The notes under the pieces are model-generated. The model was not told the origin of the DNA. It did not search any database and saw only the letters and a program-made list of their open reading frames with translations. Position numbers and translations under genes: made by a program. From Sphagnum magellanicum (taxonomy: Eukaryota; Streptophyta; Sphagnopsida; Sphagnales; Sphagnaceae): 64,000 nt of DNA. Positions 13,401-26,565 of the stretch are shown here, piece after piece; the first letter of the stretch is position 1, and each line of letters begins with the position of its first letter. The stretch covers positions 5,047,061-5,111,060 of the forward strand of contig CM038912.1 of assembly GCA_021904315.1 (NCBI GenBank), written 5' to 3'.

Positions 13401-16400
13401 CTATATAGAAGGAAAAGAGAATTGTGATTTTGCTTTCCTTATGACTTTGGTTACATTTCACAAAGACAATGTTTAAGGAAGTTACAACAAATTTGCCTTT
13501 CAAGTTTTTGAACATTGCACAATGAACAAATGTGCCATCTCATTTCAACTTTTCATACATGATACAACTTCACTTTTTCAAATTTTCAACCATAAGTGTA
13601 ATTTGGAAAAGTCTTTTTTCTCAAGATCTAGTAGAATAAACTCAAAATTGTAGCTCTACTAGGAAAGACAAATAAAGTATTTACTCTAGGTCCAACAAGG
13701 GCTAGAAATTTAACTATAGATCTACACCCATTAAATTGATTATTATAGTTGTAATACATAAAAAGTAAAGAAAAAAAAAACTTGAGGAGACAAACAATGG
13801 GAAAAAAAAAACCATTAATGTCAATGATAATAAAATACATGTATGAATACAAGAAAATCATATTGCAATAAGGCATGTACTTGGAAGGTGGTAATTTTTT
13901 TATTTCAATTTAAAAAGGCTTGAAGTGATTTCAAATATTTTTGCATTTTCCTCTCCAAATTTCCCCTTACCTTAAATAGCATTCCCCTTTACAACAATAA
14001 GTGGTGGCTACCTTTAGCTAAATCTTAATGTAGTGCTCCTACCCTTATCCCCCTTATTTACCATAGTATAATTTCCCATATTAATTAAGAGGTAGGCATG
14101 GAAAGTCCATTTCACCTTACCCAGGTAAGTCCCTACCTACCTATTGTTACAATAACTATAATAAGGTCACAATAACTAAATTTCACTTTTAATAATCATT
14201 TTCATCCATTATGCAACCTTTTTCCCAACTAATTTTCATCCATTAAAAAAACTTCTTTAGATTTTCACCAATTGAGCAATGTTTTTTGCCTAAAAGTCCC
14301 CATCATGCAACTTTTCATTTAATTTGCAATGTTTGAAACCAAGTTCCCAAATTTTTAATCATTGTGCAACCTTTCAAAAATTCTAAAACATTTCATGCAA
14401 ATTAATTGAACTATGAAAATAAGAAGTAATTCAAATAATATCTAATTTTCATAAGGAAGAGAATCTCAAATCCTAACCTCAACAACACAATCCTCCATAA
14501 TCAAGGCAACTTAACATGAGTAACACATGGCCCAATTGGGGACCAGTAGTTGTTTAGAAAAAAAACACCAAAGTTGCTTGGGGAAGGTAACATTACCACT
14601 TTCACTTTCCCAACAAATGTTCCCCACCTAGAATTCCCTTGAAAAAGGTTGAAACAAGTTGCCCCAAGGAAGACAATTGGTTAACCTTCAACCAACCAAC
14701 ATTGTCTTCCCATGCAACATTGGTTTAATTACCAATGGTTTGGTTAGGGAGCACTTGTTTTGTCGCTTAGGAAAATTTAACTAGTGTTGCATAAGGAAGG
14801 TAATGATATCACAATCCCTAAGAAACAATGTCTTCTTCCTTTGGTGGCATTACCTTGTTTCTTAGGCAACACAACTAATTAATGTTCCCCAACCAAAATT
14901 TCTTCATAAAATTTTGACCCAAGTTACCAAGGGAGGACCATCTTTCTTCTTCCCGATATGAAAATCACTTCAAAAAAAGATGCTACAAAAAACTTAAATG
15001 AAAACCATATGAGAAGAAGAAGATTTCAAGTGTAGTTGTTTCACTTATAGAAGATGGCCTCAACCAATTATGCAATAATCTTGTAGTTAAAGGAAAAGTT
15101 ATGCCATTTGTCATTAAAGCAATTTTCATAACTTGAATTCAATAAATAAAATTGAAAATGATTGTCTATTGGGCACTAATGGCAATAATGTATATTTTGC
15201 ATTGAAAATTGAATTCCATTTCATTAATTGTTACAATCTTATGTTTGCTTTGATTGTCAAAGTGAATGAAAACAACCACCACACCATGGAAGATGGAGGA
15301 CAAATGGATTGGAAGCATTGTTTTGTGGTATTCGAATCCCACATCTAACCATTTTGGTTCTTGCATTCTGAACAATGTTGTCATCTTTTCTACTAAGGCA
15401 TGTGAGAACTAATGGTTTTGGTTCTAGTTCTCAAATACCCAAACCACCAATTCAAAATCTTGAATTTTTAAAAAGAATCAATAGCAAGATTGACCTTAAA
15501 ATTAGACCCATAACTGTAAATTACCCTTCAACTAGAATTGACCCCTAAACCAATTTTATCCAAGGTCCAATTCTTCATTTTCTTTTTAAAAATTCATTTA
15601 TATTTGAAATTTCATAATGTTTTATGAATTTTTTTTTCGCTAAGGGTTTTTATTTATATTGTTTGTGTGAGAAACAATTCAAATATACAACAATAAGTTT
15701 GGGGGTGGTGTGGGGTGGGGGGAAATTGTGAATGCAATTGACCCCATTCAAATTCAAAATTGTTGCATATTTGAACCATGTTCCAAATCTAAGAACCGCT
15801 AACCTAGTTTCAAATCAAGGTTTGGTTCCATGTACACATTACACATTCCCAAGTATGTTAAGTAATGTATAGGAGTACAATCACAATCTTAATAGCCACA
15901 TTTCTTAAAATTACAATCCTATATCTTGAAAAAATCACAAGGGAACACCATAATTTAAATTGTCAACCATTATTTGTAAAGTTTCAAAAAAACCTTGGGA
16001 ATGGAATAGTCCCTATTTTTTCAAACGTGCACCATTCCTTCTCAAAATTGTACAAGATCCTAATATTGATAATAAAAAAGGCAAAAGGAACTGACATTTG
16101 TGATATTCATTTTTACAACACATTTGAATACTTTTGGTTCAAACATGCTTTTAGCCTTGAACAACATTAGAAGTTTTTCTTTGAACAAAAGGTATTTATT
16201 TTCATGTGATAAGTAACATGGATGCATAATATACATTATGTATTACGAAGGCATAATAAAAAAATATTTAAACTTATAACATTGTTGAAAAAAACACAAA
16301 AACATTAAAAAAATGGATTAATTAATCAACACATGAATGTCACATGTCACATGCCATCTTTGGGAAAGGACTTTTATCTTTGTGCCTTTAGCTCTTAAAA

Positions 16401-17152
16401 TTGGGAATACACCCATAAGTATGGAGTTTTATACCAAAATTAAAACCAAGGTTTATATATATATGAAATTCAACTAGTAACAAAAACCAATATTTAATTT
16501 TGAAGTTAAACCTTGATTTTGTCAACTTTTATTTTAAAAATCAACTTGCCTACTTAAAGAACCTACCTTTCATTTCAAAAGTGTTTTTTCACGATGTTGG
16601 TTTTAGGTTTAGATTTAGCAAAAGACTAGTTCCACAATTTGTTCTTGTGCCAATTTTAACAAAAATGGTTCCAACAAACCGATAGATGAATGTAACCTTA
16701 AAACCCTGGTTTCAACATTAATTATTACCAATGTTAGAAAAGTCATATTTTTTATGAACCTCCAATTTTGATTCTAAAAAATAAATTAGAATTGTCTCAA
16801 TTTCAGTTCTCATTTGGATGCAACACAAAAGTGGAATTTGGAATCCAGATTTGGGATTTGGAACCTAATTCAATTCTTCAACAAAAACAATTCTTGTTCT
16901 AGTTCTGATCCAATTCTAGGTCAGTTCTTACAAACCCAAACCAAAACTAGCAATTGATTAATGTTAAGTTCTAGCTAACCCTAATTTCAATCACATGTTT
17001 TTAAATTTAAATTCCAAATTCACAAACAAAGAAATTAAAAAGTAGAGTCTAGGTCTAATTCTTTAAAAAAATTAATCCAATTCCAATTTTAGTTCTCAAA
17101 ATCAGACATGATTCCATTTCAAAAATCATCTTAATCAAAACTAGAACTAGTG
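10421..17152. other. no gene seen; AT-rich DNA with degenerate repeats
   Basis: The part 10550-10620 is rich in ATGATGCAT. From about 15.4 to 17.15 kb, motifs such as GGTTCTAGTTCT and AATTCTAGGT recur in both orientations, which suggests an old eroded repeat that I could not delimit. Frames of 60-100 codons are scattered and have no domain. Confidence 0.55.
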
Positions 17153-17160
17153 GTTCTAAA

Positions 17161-18029
17161 CATTGTTGCGTGGATATCATTTTTTATATGTGTTGATTTT
17201 TGGTTGTAGAAATGTTTTAAAAAATTAATTTTAATCTTAAACTAATTTCCAATTTTTTTCAATTGTAGTATCCATAAAATATTCAAGGTGGTTTTCACTA
17301 CTTGAAGGCAAGAAACAACCCAGCAAGAAACAACCTGAAGACAAAAAATAACAACACAAAGGCAACTAATAGTAGGACAATTGCAATTAATAGCAACATG
17401 AAGGCAAAAAACAACCACACAAAAAGCAAACAACAATAACTCGAAAGCAACATGTAAGCAAGAACCGACAATGCAACTTGGCAAAAAATAACAATGAGAA
17501 GACAACCAATAATAATGCAAAGGCACCCAAGAACAACACAAAAGCAAGAAGCAATGGCATGAAATCAAAAAGCAACTTGAAAAAAAGAAAATGTACAAAA
17601 TCACAACAAAAAAAATTTGAAAAAAAGATGAGGCCCAAGTGTGAACTTGAGCCCCTCTATAAAGTAGCAATATTATTCATAGGGTTTGAAGTGGCCATGT
17701 TTGAATGGCGCTAGGTCTCAAACCTTCAAACTTTTTTTTTCTTTTTTTTTTCTTTTTTTCCCTAACCTCACTTCTAATCAAATTCTAAATTTTTAAAAAA
17801 TAATTGCTATTTAAATAGCTTAAAGAGTTGATATCCTGGCCAAATATCATTTATGTGATATCTGATATTCAATCCGGATATTGCATGGCTAAATCTCAAA
17901 GATATGAGACCTGATGATAAGGATATCACCTTGGATATCATAGTTTGTGGTATCCAATGAATATCAAAAGTGATACCGAGTGATATTTGGATTTTTCCGA
18001 ATATCACCCCCCCCCCCCCCCCAACACTG
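17161..18029. mobile_element. hAT-like non-autonomous element
   Basis: The 869-bp segment begins CATTGTTGCG and ends with a C run plus CAACACTG, that is CAGTGTTGGG read from the other side. The ends match at CA.TGTTG.G. Flanks are GTTCTAAA (17153-17160) and GTTCTAAC (18030-18037), an 8-bp target duplication with one mismatch, as hAT elements make. GATATC/GGATAT motifs cluster in the right 200 bp and one lies next to the left end, as subterminal repeats do. The middle (17275-17650) is a degenerate A/C-rich repeat of AAGCAACAACAC type. The frames of 142 codons (minus) and 78 codons (plus) there are low-complexity by-products. No transposase was seen. Confidence 0.7.
18007..18022. repeat. 16-base C run at transposon end
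   Basis: The homopolymer sits inside the right terminal repeat of the hAT-like element. It is likely unstable, and its length may vary between individuals. Confidence 0.9.
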
Positions 18030-18496
18030 GTTCTAACCCGCCAAAGGGGTTACCTGCCCAAGGCTCTTATTGCGTGTAGGGTAAGGACCAAGAATGAGCC
18101 ATCTGGTAGAATTTTGATGGGCTATGATGCATTTGAGAAGGAGAGAATTCACCCTACAAGAAAGGTGCCCTCCATATGCACTACAAAGGTTCCACACGAG
18201 TTCTTTACACTAGCTCCATTGCTTGTATGTTACTCAAGAGCCCCAAATTCTCTCACCAAATTCTGAGGACAAGCCTTTAATAAGAACAACTGAAAGCTGA
18301 AACCTAACCTAACCCAATGGCCAAGGAATAAGATGGGGGGCAAGATAATAACCTAACCCATTGGCTGGGCCAAGAGACCAGGAAAGGTCACTCAACCCAC
18401 TACTCTAGCCATGAGACGCTTCCAACAGTGGCTCTCATAACAACTCATCTAGTTTTAGGTGACCAATATTCTAGTGGTAATTTTAGATACACTTTG

Positions 18497-18570
18497 GCTC
18501 TGTTCCAATGGCGTCCCAGCCAGTGTCTCCATTCCCCAACAATAGGGAAAGTCCACATTTGGAACAGAGC
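18497..18570. repeat. short hairpin with 12-bp perfect arms
   Basis: GCTCTGTTCCAA (18497-18508) is the exact reverse complement of 18559-18570, with a 50-base loop. The ends resemble Tourist-type MITE ends, but no target duplication is clear. Confidence 0.65.
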
Positions 18571-18978
18571 TATTCTAGTAAATAATGTAAACCTATAAGG
18601 AACAACAAATTGACATATTAAGAATCCGTATCCCAGATTTCACTTTCTTTTGTCCTGGTAGGGACTCATCTCATCCTCAAATGCTAGTAGCAATGGATAG
18701 GGCAGACCAGCTGGTGACCAAACACTGAAGTGATTAGGGCAAGCTGGATCCAAGGGGTGGGTTCTGTTGTTTCTGGTGTTCAAACAAAACTTGAGTCCCT
18801 CCTCTTGGCACATCTGGTACACTAATACTTGTGTCAAAACAATTAGAAATGAGAAAGTTACGGCCCCTCAAAGTAAAGGGGGTCAAGAACTCAAAAAAAC
18901 AAAGTTCCACCGAACACTACAAAGGCCAGTTTTTGAACACCCAAAAAATTCTTTGTATGTTGCTCTATTGCTATTAGA

Positions 18979-19241
18979 GTTCAAAGATGATTTGTAGAAT
19001 TTTAGGTGGCACTCCCGTAGCAATTTAAATCGTTTAAAATGAATAAGAAATTAAAAAGTTATACAGTTTGAAAGTAGGAGGAGTCCAAAGAGAAGAAAAA
19101 AGAAAAAAAACATGTTTTATAAGTTGGAAAGCTTATTTTTCTTCTTGTTATTTTTTCATTATTCTTTTTCATTTACAATTCAAAGATGATTTCTAGAGCT
19201 TGAGGAAGTGCTCCCATAACATTTTAAATCACTCAAAATAA
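18979..19241 (+). repeat. direct repeat pair about 200 bp apart
   Basis: About 62 bp at 18979-19040 (starting TTCAAAGATGATTT) recur at 19179-19241 with scattered differences. The intervening DNA is purine-rich then pyrimidine-rich. Confidence 0.75.
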
Positions 19242-19668
19242 AGCACATATGATGGAAATATGAACAAGCGTTTGGTCATAGGCAGGCGGTCGGCGATGGG
19301 CCGGTCTACCCTACCTATATTGCTGATCTTTATAGGCTTATGTGTTTTTGTGGGTACCTTCAGGTCGAATCAATATTGAGTAAACTGTATCCCAGATTTT
19401 CTGAGATGCTTTGGCTATTGGTTTACATCTTAAGAAATGAGCTAATTAATGGCTATCCAAAACTCATTTCCCTGTGGAAATCTGACTATAATGGAACTTG
19501 AACAGCCAACTAGAACAGGCAACAAGCAGTAAGGCCCACCTTATAAGGGGGCCCCAGGGTCCAAATTCCCAGGAACCAATTTGGACTCGTTTGAAGCAAA
19601 TTGAATTCTTGAGTTGGACCCTAGCTTGCATTTTGGTTCTTCAAATCATGAGCTCTCCTTTATAGCTT

Positions 19669-19690
19669 GGGGGGGGGGGGCGCGGGGGGG
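19669..19690 (+). repeat. G tracts (12 G, CGC, 7 G)
   Basis: Two G runs are separated by three bases. They could fold as a G-quadruplex. The surroundings are non-coding. Confidence 0.85.
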
Positions 19691-20639
19691 ATGTTTCAAC
19701 TTGGAACCAATTGATTTCTCCTCCAAAATGGTGCCACGTAAGTTAGCCTCAATTTGCCACTTTTATGGTTTTGGACCCTTGTCTAAAGGCCATGGGTCCA
19801 ATTTATTATGGCTCTCCTTCAATAGGATTGCCCCATTTCATTGGACTATAGACCTTCGTCCTTCATCTAGAGTGGCCCTAAGTAATGATGGCCACAGTGA
19901 ACCAGCACTCATAAGCACACCAGTTTGCCATTCTGTCCACTGGATGAGGCAAATCCTGTACCTATCCCCCAACTAATCACCCCTATTAGTTTAGTATATT
20001 TAAAGATTCTAGTCAGTTTTTTTTTTCTAAAATACTTTTCTTCTCCCTCTCTCGCATTAACCTACTTGACTGCCTACCTACTACTAACAACCAACCTACT
20101 TACCAAGTACCAACCCACCTATCTATTGACTACTTACCTACTTGAAACAACCTGTCTACCTAAGCCTTCTACTAACTAACATGGCTCTATGTGTGTGTGC
20201 CCATCGACCTAGCTAATTACCTATTAAATCTACTAAATCTACCAATGCAAAAAGATTGGATGTTGTCATTGTCACATGCATGTATTGTAAAACATTACAA
20301 GGAATTTGTAAATTAACAATTTTTGTTTTGGTTGTAAATGACACATGTGAATATATATTATTTTAGTCATCTTGAATAAGTCATATAAAATTTTAGTCAT
20401 AAAAGACATTGTGTGACACTAATCAAAACAATAGTTGTGCCAAGGTGTGATTTATACTCACTTTTTATCCAAATAACATTCAACTTTGTGGTATGGTCAA
20501 TTGCAACTAGTTTTTATGATTAAAATGGTGTAATGACATGTATGTATGTGACATAATCATTTGTGACTAGTTTTATGTCTAAAATGTGAAAACTTGAGGC
20601 TACCTAATTTTTTTTACTACTAAAATGTTGACATGCAAC

Positions 20640-23410
20640 AAGCTATGCGGCAAGCTCCAAGTTGAACAAATGGCATCACATGGCCTACCTAGGTTAGGCC
20701 ACCTAGCTTAAGCTAGGTATCCTTGGCTACCTATGTTAGCCTAACTTATTTAACCTATGTTAAGCGACCTAAATTAAGTAGCTTAAGCAAGGCAACTTAA
20801 CCTAATTAACTTAGGGTACCTAACATAGGGAGAACTAACCTAATTAACTTTGGGTACCTAAAATAGGGAGAACTAACCTAATTAACTTTGGGTACCTAAA
20901 ATAGGAAGACCTTAGCCTAGGTTGCCTAAGCTAAAAATGTCAATTAGGGAGCCTAGGTGGTTTAGGCTAGACACATTGGCCTAAAATTGGCACCTAAACA
21001 GCCTAGCTTAAGTTAAGTTAAATAGGTCAAAATAATAAAGATTCAATCACCTCACATTACATTGAAGGGAAAAATGTTTATCATTGCATCAATTTTTTTT
21101 TATATAATATGGAATGAAATGACATTTTAATAAACATGTTTTCTAAGGTTTATTAAAATGACCTATTCAACCTACCCTAGGCTATGTAGGCTACCTAGGG
21201 GTTACTTAAATTAGCTAAGGTGCTTAAGGGCTATCATAGTAGTTCCTTATGGGCAAATTCATCCTTGAGTAAAACCATTAGGAACCATCTCACTTAAATT
21301 CAAAAAAAGATGAACCTTGTTTAATTGAATTAAAGAAATTCAATTTTTTTAATTGTAATTTTTATTATGATTTGCACCACATGGGCTTTGTGTTCCCCAC
21401 CTACATGTATACACTATCGAAAAATTGTATTAGACACTTACATCAGCTGAACAAGTTGAACAAATAAGAGATTTGTGTTCCTGAAATGTTCATGACATGT
21501 GTTCTTGAAATTCTTGACCCTTTATCATTGTCAAGTTGCACCATTGTAATTGTTTTTGGTTTGTCAACTATATTCATTAGGGTATGGCCCAAATTGTTAA
21601 TTGAAATTTAAAAAGTTAAAATTATTAAAAATTTGTGGACATGAATGCATGATGGCCCTTCAAAACTTTTTAGTCTTAATCTTTGACAATTGTTCAATCT
21701 ACTATCAATTTAAAAAATAAAAATATATAAAATGGAAGCCCTCCTACAAATTAAAAGATTAAAAAAATGTGAAAAACATGATTTTTTTGTTTCCGAGAAA
21801 CAAAACCCCAAATGTTACTTTCTTGAAACATTTTCCTTGACCATTCATTTGGAATATTAAAATTTAAATTTAAAATTCTAAATGTTTTGGATAATCTTTT
21901 AATATATAATTAGAATTGAGTTTTTTCCCTTGAATGAATCCTATGTTGGGTAGTTTTCAAAATTTTGGAGTGCGACATCCCTAATGGTACCACCCAAGGA
22001 TGGGTTTACCCTTAAATTAATTAAAATATTTATGGGCCTACCTAAGGGCTACTTAAACCACCTTGACTACCTAGGTGAGAGTAAACACAAAGGAGCCAAT
22101 GGGATTACTTTAAAAAAAACTATGATTACTATTTAATCATATTTCACTTTTTCATATGAAATTTTTTTTGAATAAAATCTTTTGCAAATTTCTATTTAAA
22201 ATACATATAGTTGCCCCAATAGATCACATGTTTTGTATTAGTCATTGTTGAATAAATATGAAAATTTCAAAGTTTGTAGATTTTGTTAGATTTTGTGTTT
22301 CATCTTGAAATTTTATCATAATTTTGAATCATTCTAAAATATTCTAACTACTTCAAGGTGTTGTTTTTTGTATCATAAATTACAACTTTGTTTTGTATGT
22401 CATGCACATTACACCCCATTTACATGTGGTAAAGGACCTTTAAAATATTAAAATATTAAAAAATATTTTGAATTTTAAAAAATTTCAAATTCCATATCTT
22501 TTAAATTGTGACGTTTTTTGAATTTGAGTAGTAGGTTAGTATTATCTAATTTTTTTAACCATCAAAATTATGTTATTACAATAGTCCTTTACCTAGTCTT
22601 TTATAAAATTAACCACAATCTGACACAACACATGTTCAAATTCAAACGTTCTTTACTAAAACCAAAATTCAAAATTGAGTATAATGAATTTTTAATTTGA
22701 ATCTCAACATTCATATTAGTCATTTAGCACAACTTGAAATGATTAACATAACTTTAAAATGTTAAAAAAATAACATATGTAAAAAAATTCACAATTTTCA
22801 CCATTATCTAACATGATTTTTTTTCCTAGATGCATCTTTACCACCTATGAGCCTTCTAAGGCTTGCTTAATCTAATTAGAATGCCTATAAACCTAGTTAA
22901 AGGCTACCTAGGTTATTTAAGGGCCATTTTAAAATCATTTAGGTTACCTTAAGTACTTAGGGATTACATAGGCTACCTAGGAGCTACTTAAGGGCCACTT
23001 ATACTAATTAAAGTACCTAGGGACCTTAATAAAAGTTGCCTACATTACCTAAAGGCTACGTAAGGGCTATGAAAGCTATTTAAAAGCTACCAAGGGGCTA
23101 TTTAGAATACGTAAAGTATGTAATGTTGCCTAGGGGTTACCTTGGACTATATAGGTTATTTAATTAGGGGTGATTGCCTAAAGGTTTCTTAAGTTATGTA
23201 AGGGTATACATAAGGATTATTTAGGTTATTAACATACCCAAGGGCTAACAAGGGGTTGTCTAAGCTACTTAAGTTACCTAAGGACCCTTTTTAGGGATTG
23301 GTTCAACTATGTAGGTTGGTTCAACTATCTAGAGGTTATTTAAGGTGCACATAAGCCTAGTTAGAAGGCCCAAGCTACTTAAGCTATTTTTAAAGGCTTG
23401 TTTAAAGGTT
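20640..23410. repeat. degenerate CCTAGG/TTAAG-type array
   Basis: Words such as CTACCTAGG, GGTTAGGC, GCTACTTAAG and ACCTAAG recur dozens of times in three clusters (20650-21260, 21990-22080, 22830-23400). They are separated by ordinary AT-rich DNA. The same vocabulary, plus CATGGCAC, is seen at 62.57-63.42 kb. I see no fixed unit apart from the exact 38-bp repeat at 20801. No gene was seen. Confidence 0.7.
20801..20910 (+). repeat. 38-bp tandem repeat, three copies
   Basis: CCTAATTAACTT starts at 20801, 20839 and 20877, an exact 38-bp period with about two differences between copies. It is embedded in the degenerate CCTAGG-type array and may show how that array grows. Confidence 0.9.
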
Positions 23411-25289
23411 AAATTTAATTAAAATTTTAATGTGCATCATTCGTACTTTGATTATGTAACACAAAATTAACAAAGAAAACACAATTCAAAATTAGCCTAA
23501 CATATTGAATGCATTAACTAGCCATTTCAACACATGTACATGTATAATTATGATACATAGTCATAATTCAAGTTGAACAAAATGTTAAAAGTTGTATAAT
23601 CACTTATGAACCAAACCATATTACACACCAAGATTAAATTGGTATGTTCAAAAGTTGATATCAATCCAACAAGTAATGACTCAAGGGTCCAATTGATTAA
23701 TAACAGCCATTCACCCTTAAAAATTAAGTTTTGAAAACTAGAATATTTTATAAAATATATTTAAAATCATGATTTATAAATCAACTTTTAAATTTTTTAA
23801 TTATTATGATCCAAAAGCATGTTCTAAAATATTACAATGTAAAGGTATACATATTTCAAATTATGTGATTTGTTCTTGGATAAGCTCAATGGAACTTAAC
23901 TATGGTTATATCTAGGGTGGTTCCAATTAACCAAATTTGACCCCCCAAATAAGTTGTTTCTATTGTTGGGTGGTTATCAAAAATGAAGAACAAACCAATG
24001 TGGCTTAATTCTTAGTTTTTAAAAGCTTGATTACACATGGTCTTTGCACATAGAGTACCAAATAATTGGATTTTCAAAAGGTAATGGACTCAACTAGTAT
24101 CAATTTTCACTTCTTAATAATCCCCCCAAATACCAATCTTGTTGGGTATTATTTTGACAATACATGCCTATTATGCATTTAAGGGTTGATTTTTGGAATA
24201 CTTAGTTGAAGAACCACAAAATACACAACCATTATGCAACAAGGTTGGTTATTCTAAATACCCAACTTAAAAACCACCTAGTGTTGTGGAGTTTTTTGTA
24301 TAAAGAGGAAAATTGAAAGGGACCTAGTGCCAACTCCCAATTGACAACAATCCACAACGTTGCCTTGCCTCTTTGTAGGCATCCAACTTTTGGATTTCTA
24401 CTCACATTAATATTTATAAGATTAACTTGGGCTTGTTCTCATAAAATGCACAAGCCATGCAACTTCATTGGAGGGAGATAGAGCATAATATGGAGTTATT
24501 TTCTTGGCATGTAGGTAAGCTATTGCATCTTGTGAAAATGTAGTTCGACAAAGAAATACAAGTGCACAAGGTGAAAGGGTGTTAGGGTTTAGAGATAACC
24601 TACCTGGATGAATTACATGTCTACATGTAGAGTATCAAATTTTATCAAAGTGATATTAGACCAAATAGGTCTTTGAAAAGTTTGTACAACACTACCAAGA
24701 CAGGTAGGGTATCATAACTCATTCTCATGAAGATGTTACATGGGAGGTTGGTTTTCAATACCTTGCCTTAACCTTGATAGGATACCTAGGTCATTTCTCT
24801 ACATCTAGTCAACATTGGAACAAACCCTTGACAATTATCAAGGCAATTCTTAGGATTTTAGAGGGAAATTGATGGATATAAGGTACTGTCCAAATACACT
24901 ACAGATTTTCTCCAAGTGCCTTACAACTGGCCAGTATTTGAGGACAGCATATATGGATGTAAGTGGAAGTACCTAGGTGGCCCAATGAAGATCAATTCAG
25001 GCGTAACCAAATGCCAGAGAGACCCAGCAAACCAACACCCACCTGTGCAGCATGCAAAATGGATGGTGCAAAGCTGAAAGCAAACACTTATATGTTGTAT
25101 TCCTGTCCCATGTTGGTTAGCTATCTACTACAGATCCACATGCATCTACCTACTTACCTATCACACTTACCAACTTACACAGGTAGTTATAGCTACCTAG
25201 CTAGTGTGAAGGGAAGTAGGATGGTTTTAGAGGATAGGCCACCAAGGCAACCCAGTTGCAGTTCTTCCACAACCGAGTGGTAATGAGTT
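23411..25289. other. no gene seen
   Basis: AT-rich DNA fills the stretch up to about 24.3 kb, then more mixed sequence. The 106-codon plus frame beginning at 24963 has no recognisable domain and no supporting splice sites. Confidence 0.55.
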
Positions 25290-25325
25290 TCCAATGGATG
25301 GGGGCATTGGTGGGTGCTGGGTCAC
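25290..25325 (-). repeat. inverted copy of dispersed repeat
   Basis: TCCAATGGATGG, then a GCATTGGTGGGTGCTGG segment and GTCAC. This is the reverse complement of 26578-26612 with several mismatches. Confidence 0.65.
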
Positions 25326-25876
25326 ATAACCCAAAATGAATGACATTTGTATAGACATCAATTCGTTCATAGTTGGATATTATATAGATATAGTATAATA
25401 TGGATGGTTCCTAATACCATTATCTATAGCATGTTATATACCAACTAAAAAACTATCTATATACTAGTCCCTACACTGATGCAACCCTGCAAAAAATTTA
25501 TTCATAGACACACTGTAGATTAGGAAAATGTACAAAGGGATAAGAAGAAAGAAAAGGGAGAATTTACAGGACATCAAGTTAGCTACTCTAAACTACTCAT
25601 GGGATTTGGAATATCCTCTTTAAATATACCATGAACAGGTCTCAATTGGTCACTTACGTGGGTTTTGATATCCTTTCTATAGGTATAGCCAAGGATGTTT
25701 TCCTCTACAAGAGGTGAGCATTCAGACAATCTCCTTGTGCACTGATGAGTACTGGATGACATATTCTCTATTCTCCTTCACAAAAATTTGTTCTTTGAAA
25801 AAATGTTTCTTTTTGGAAATTTCAACATCTTGTACAAATAATATAACCAGTTGAGTGGTTCTCTTTTTGAAGGCAG

Positions 25877-25978
25877 GTTACTTGTTTAGAGGGCTCTGAC
25901 ATGATGGGCCGCATCTATGCACAGCTGAAGAAAGACAAGAAGAAGCTTGTTGAGAAGAGGGAGAAACAAATCAAATGA
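25877..25978 (+). CDS. exon-like open stretch, unassigned
   Basis: After a good acceptor (GGCAG) the frame reads 33 codons to a stop. The peptide starts VTCLEGSDMMGRIYAQ and continues with a lysine-rich charged helix (KKDKKKLVEKREKQ). The composition is like real coding sequence and unlike the neighbouring AT-rich frames. No start codon or donor is evident, so it would be a terminal exon or a fragment. I do not recognise the family. It lies in a 1.3-kb segment bounded by an inverted repeat pair (25290-25325 and 26578-26612), so it may be a captured piece of a gene. It could also be chance. Confidence 0.25.
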   Translation, partial: VTCLEGSDMMGRIYAQLKKDKKKLVEKREKQIK

Positions 25979-26231
25979 TGCATGACAATGGCAGACCTTG
26001 CATGTAGTTGGTGTCAATTTGGAAGCCAATTATCATGGAGCATGTGCTACAGATCAAAGAGTATGACACCCATATGTTGAATTTTTTGGTAGATTTCCTG
26101 AAGACGCCTTTCAGATTCATGTTTTCTGTTTCCCTTTTCTTTGATGAAACCCTGCCAAACTTCCCTTTTCTTTTAATTTATTCAAATTATTTGTATAATC
26201 AATGTCATCACATTTGGTCTGGATTTGGCAG

Positions 26232-26381
26232 AGGGCTTTTGTGACACGCTCTGCTTGGTATCAGTTTATTCAGCGTTTAGATCTGAGAAAAAGGCTTGAA
26301 GAAAAAGCTGATGTTATTGTGTACTTGATCACCAAAGATGTACGTGGGACTGAGAGTATGGCTACCGACAACAGTTCATAA
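26232..26381 (+). CDS. exon-like open stretch, unassigned
   Basis: After a GGCAG acceptor the frame encodes 49 residues and a stop. The sequence begins RAFVTRSAWYQFIQRLDLRK and is followed by a charged then hydrophobic stretch (LEEKADVIVYLITKD). The amphipathic, tryptophan- and arginine-containing composition looks like protein. It may be the last exon of the same broken or captured gene as 25877-25978. A frame between them (26008-26244, MVSIWKPIIMEHV...) is weaker. I recognise no family, and no start is visible. Confidence 0.25.
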   Translation, partial: RAFVTRSAWYQFIQRLDLRKRLEEKADVIVYLITKDVRGTESMATDNSS

Positions 26382-26565
26382 TGAACTGAGTCTGGGAAAG
26401 TCTAGCTGCCCACTTACATTGCTTGTCAATTTGATTCCATTAGAAAGTTTCATTGAAATCTGAAAACATGTGCCAATTAAACAAGCTGGTGCACCCCCTC
26501 ATTTCTCTGCCCTAACACTGTAGAAACTGAGTGAAATGCAAGTCAGCAAAACAGAAAGCTAGGTT

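Larger units (their letters stand above)
18038..20640. other. no gene assigned; mixed, less AT-rich DNA
   Basis: This stretch is less AT-rich than its surroundings and keeps more CG. A piece near 18075-18110 (GTGTAGGGTAAGGACCA) recurs near 44663-44680, and 19888-19923 belongs to the dispersed repeat at 26.6 kb, so much of it is probably old repeat DNA. Frames of 60-120 codons have no recognisable domain. Confidence 0.5.

Noticed and set aside
15310-15350. TTCGAATCCC, similar to a tRNA T-arm
   Set aside because: The preceding 70 bases have no D-arm or acceptor pairing.
15373-17165. A 1.8-kb element between CAATGTT and AACATTG
   Set aside because: The flanking 8-mers do not match, and the right end coincides with the better-supported hAT start at 17161.
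17242-17714. Frames of 142 (minus) and 83 (minus) and 78 (plus) codons
   Set aside because: They are low-complexity by-products of the A/C-rich core of the hAT-like element.
24963-25283. 106-codon plus frame with several cysteines
   Set aside because: No recognisable domain, and the second half is repetitive TACC-type sequence.
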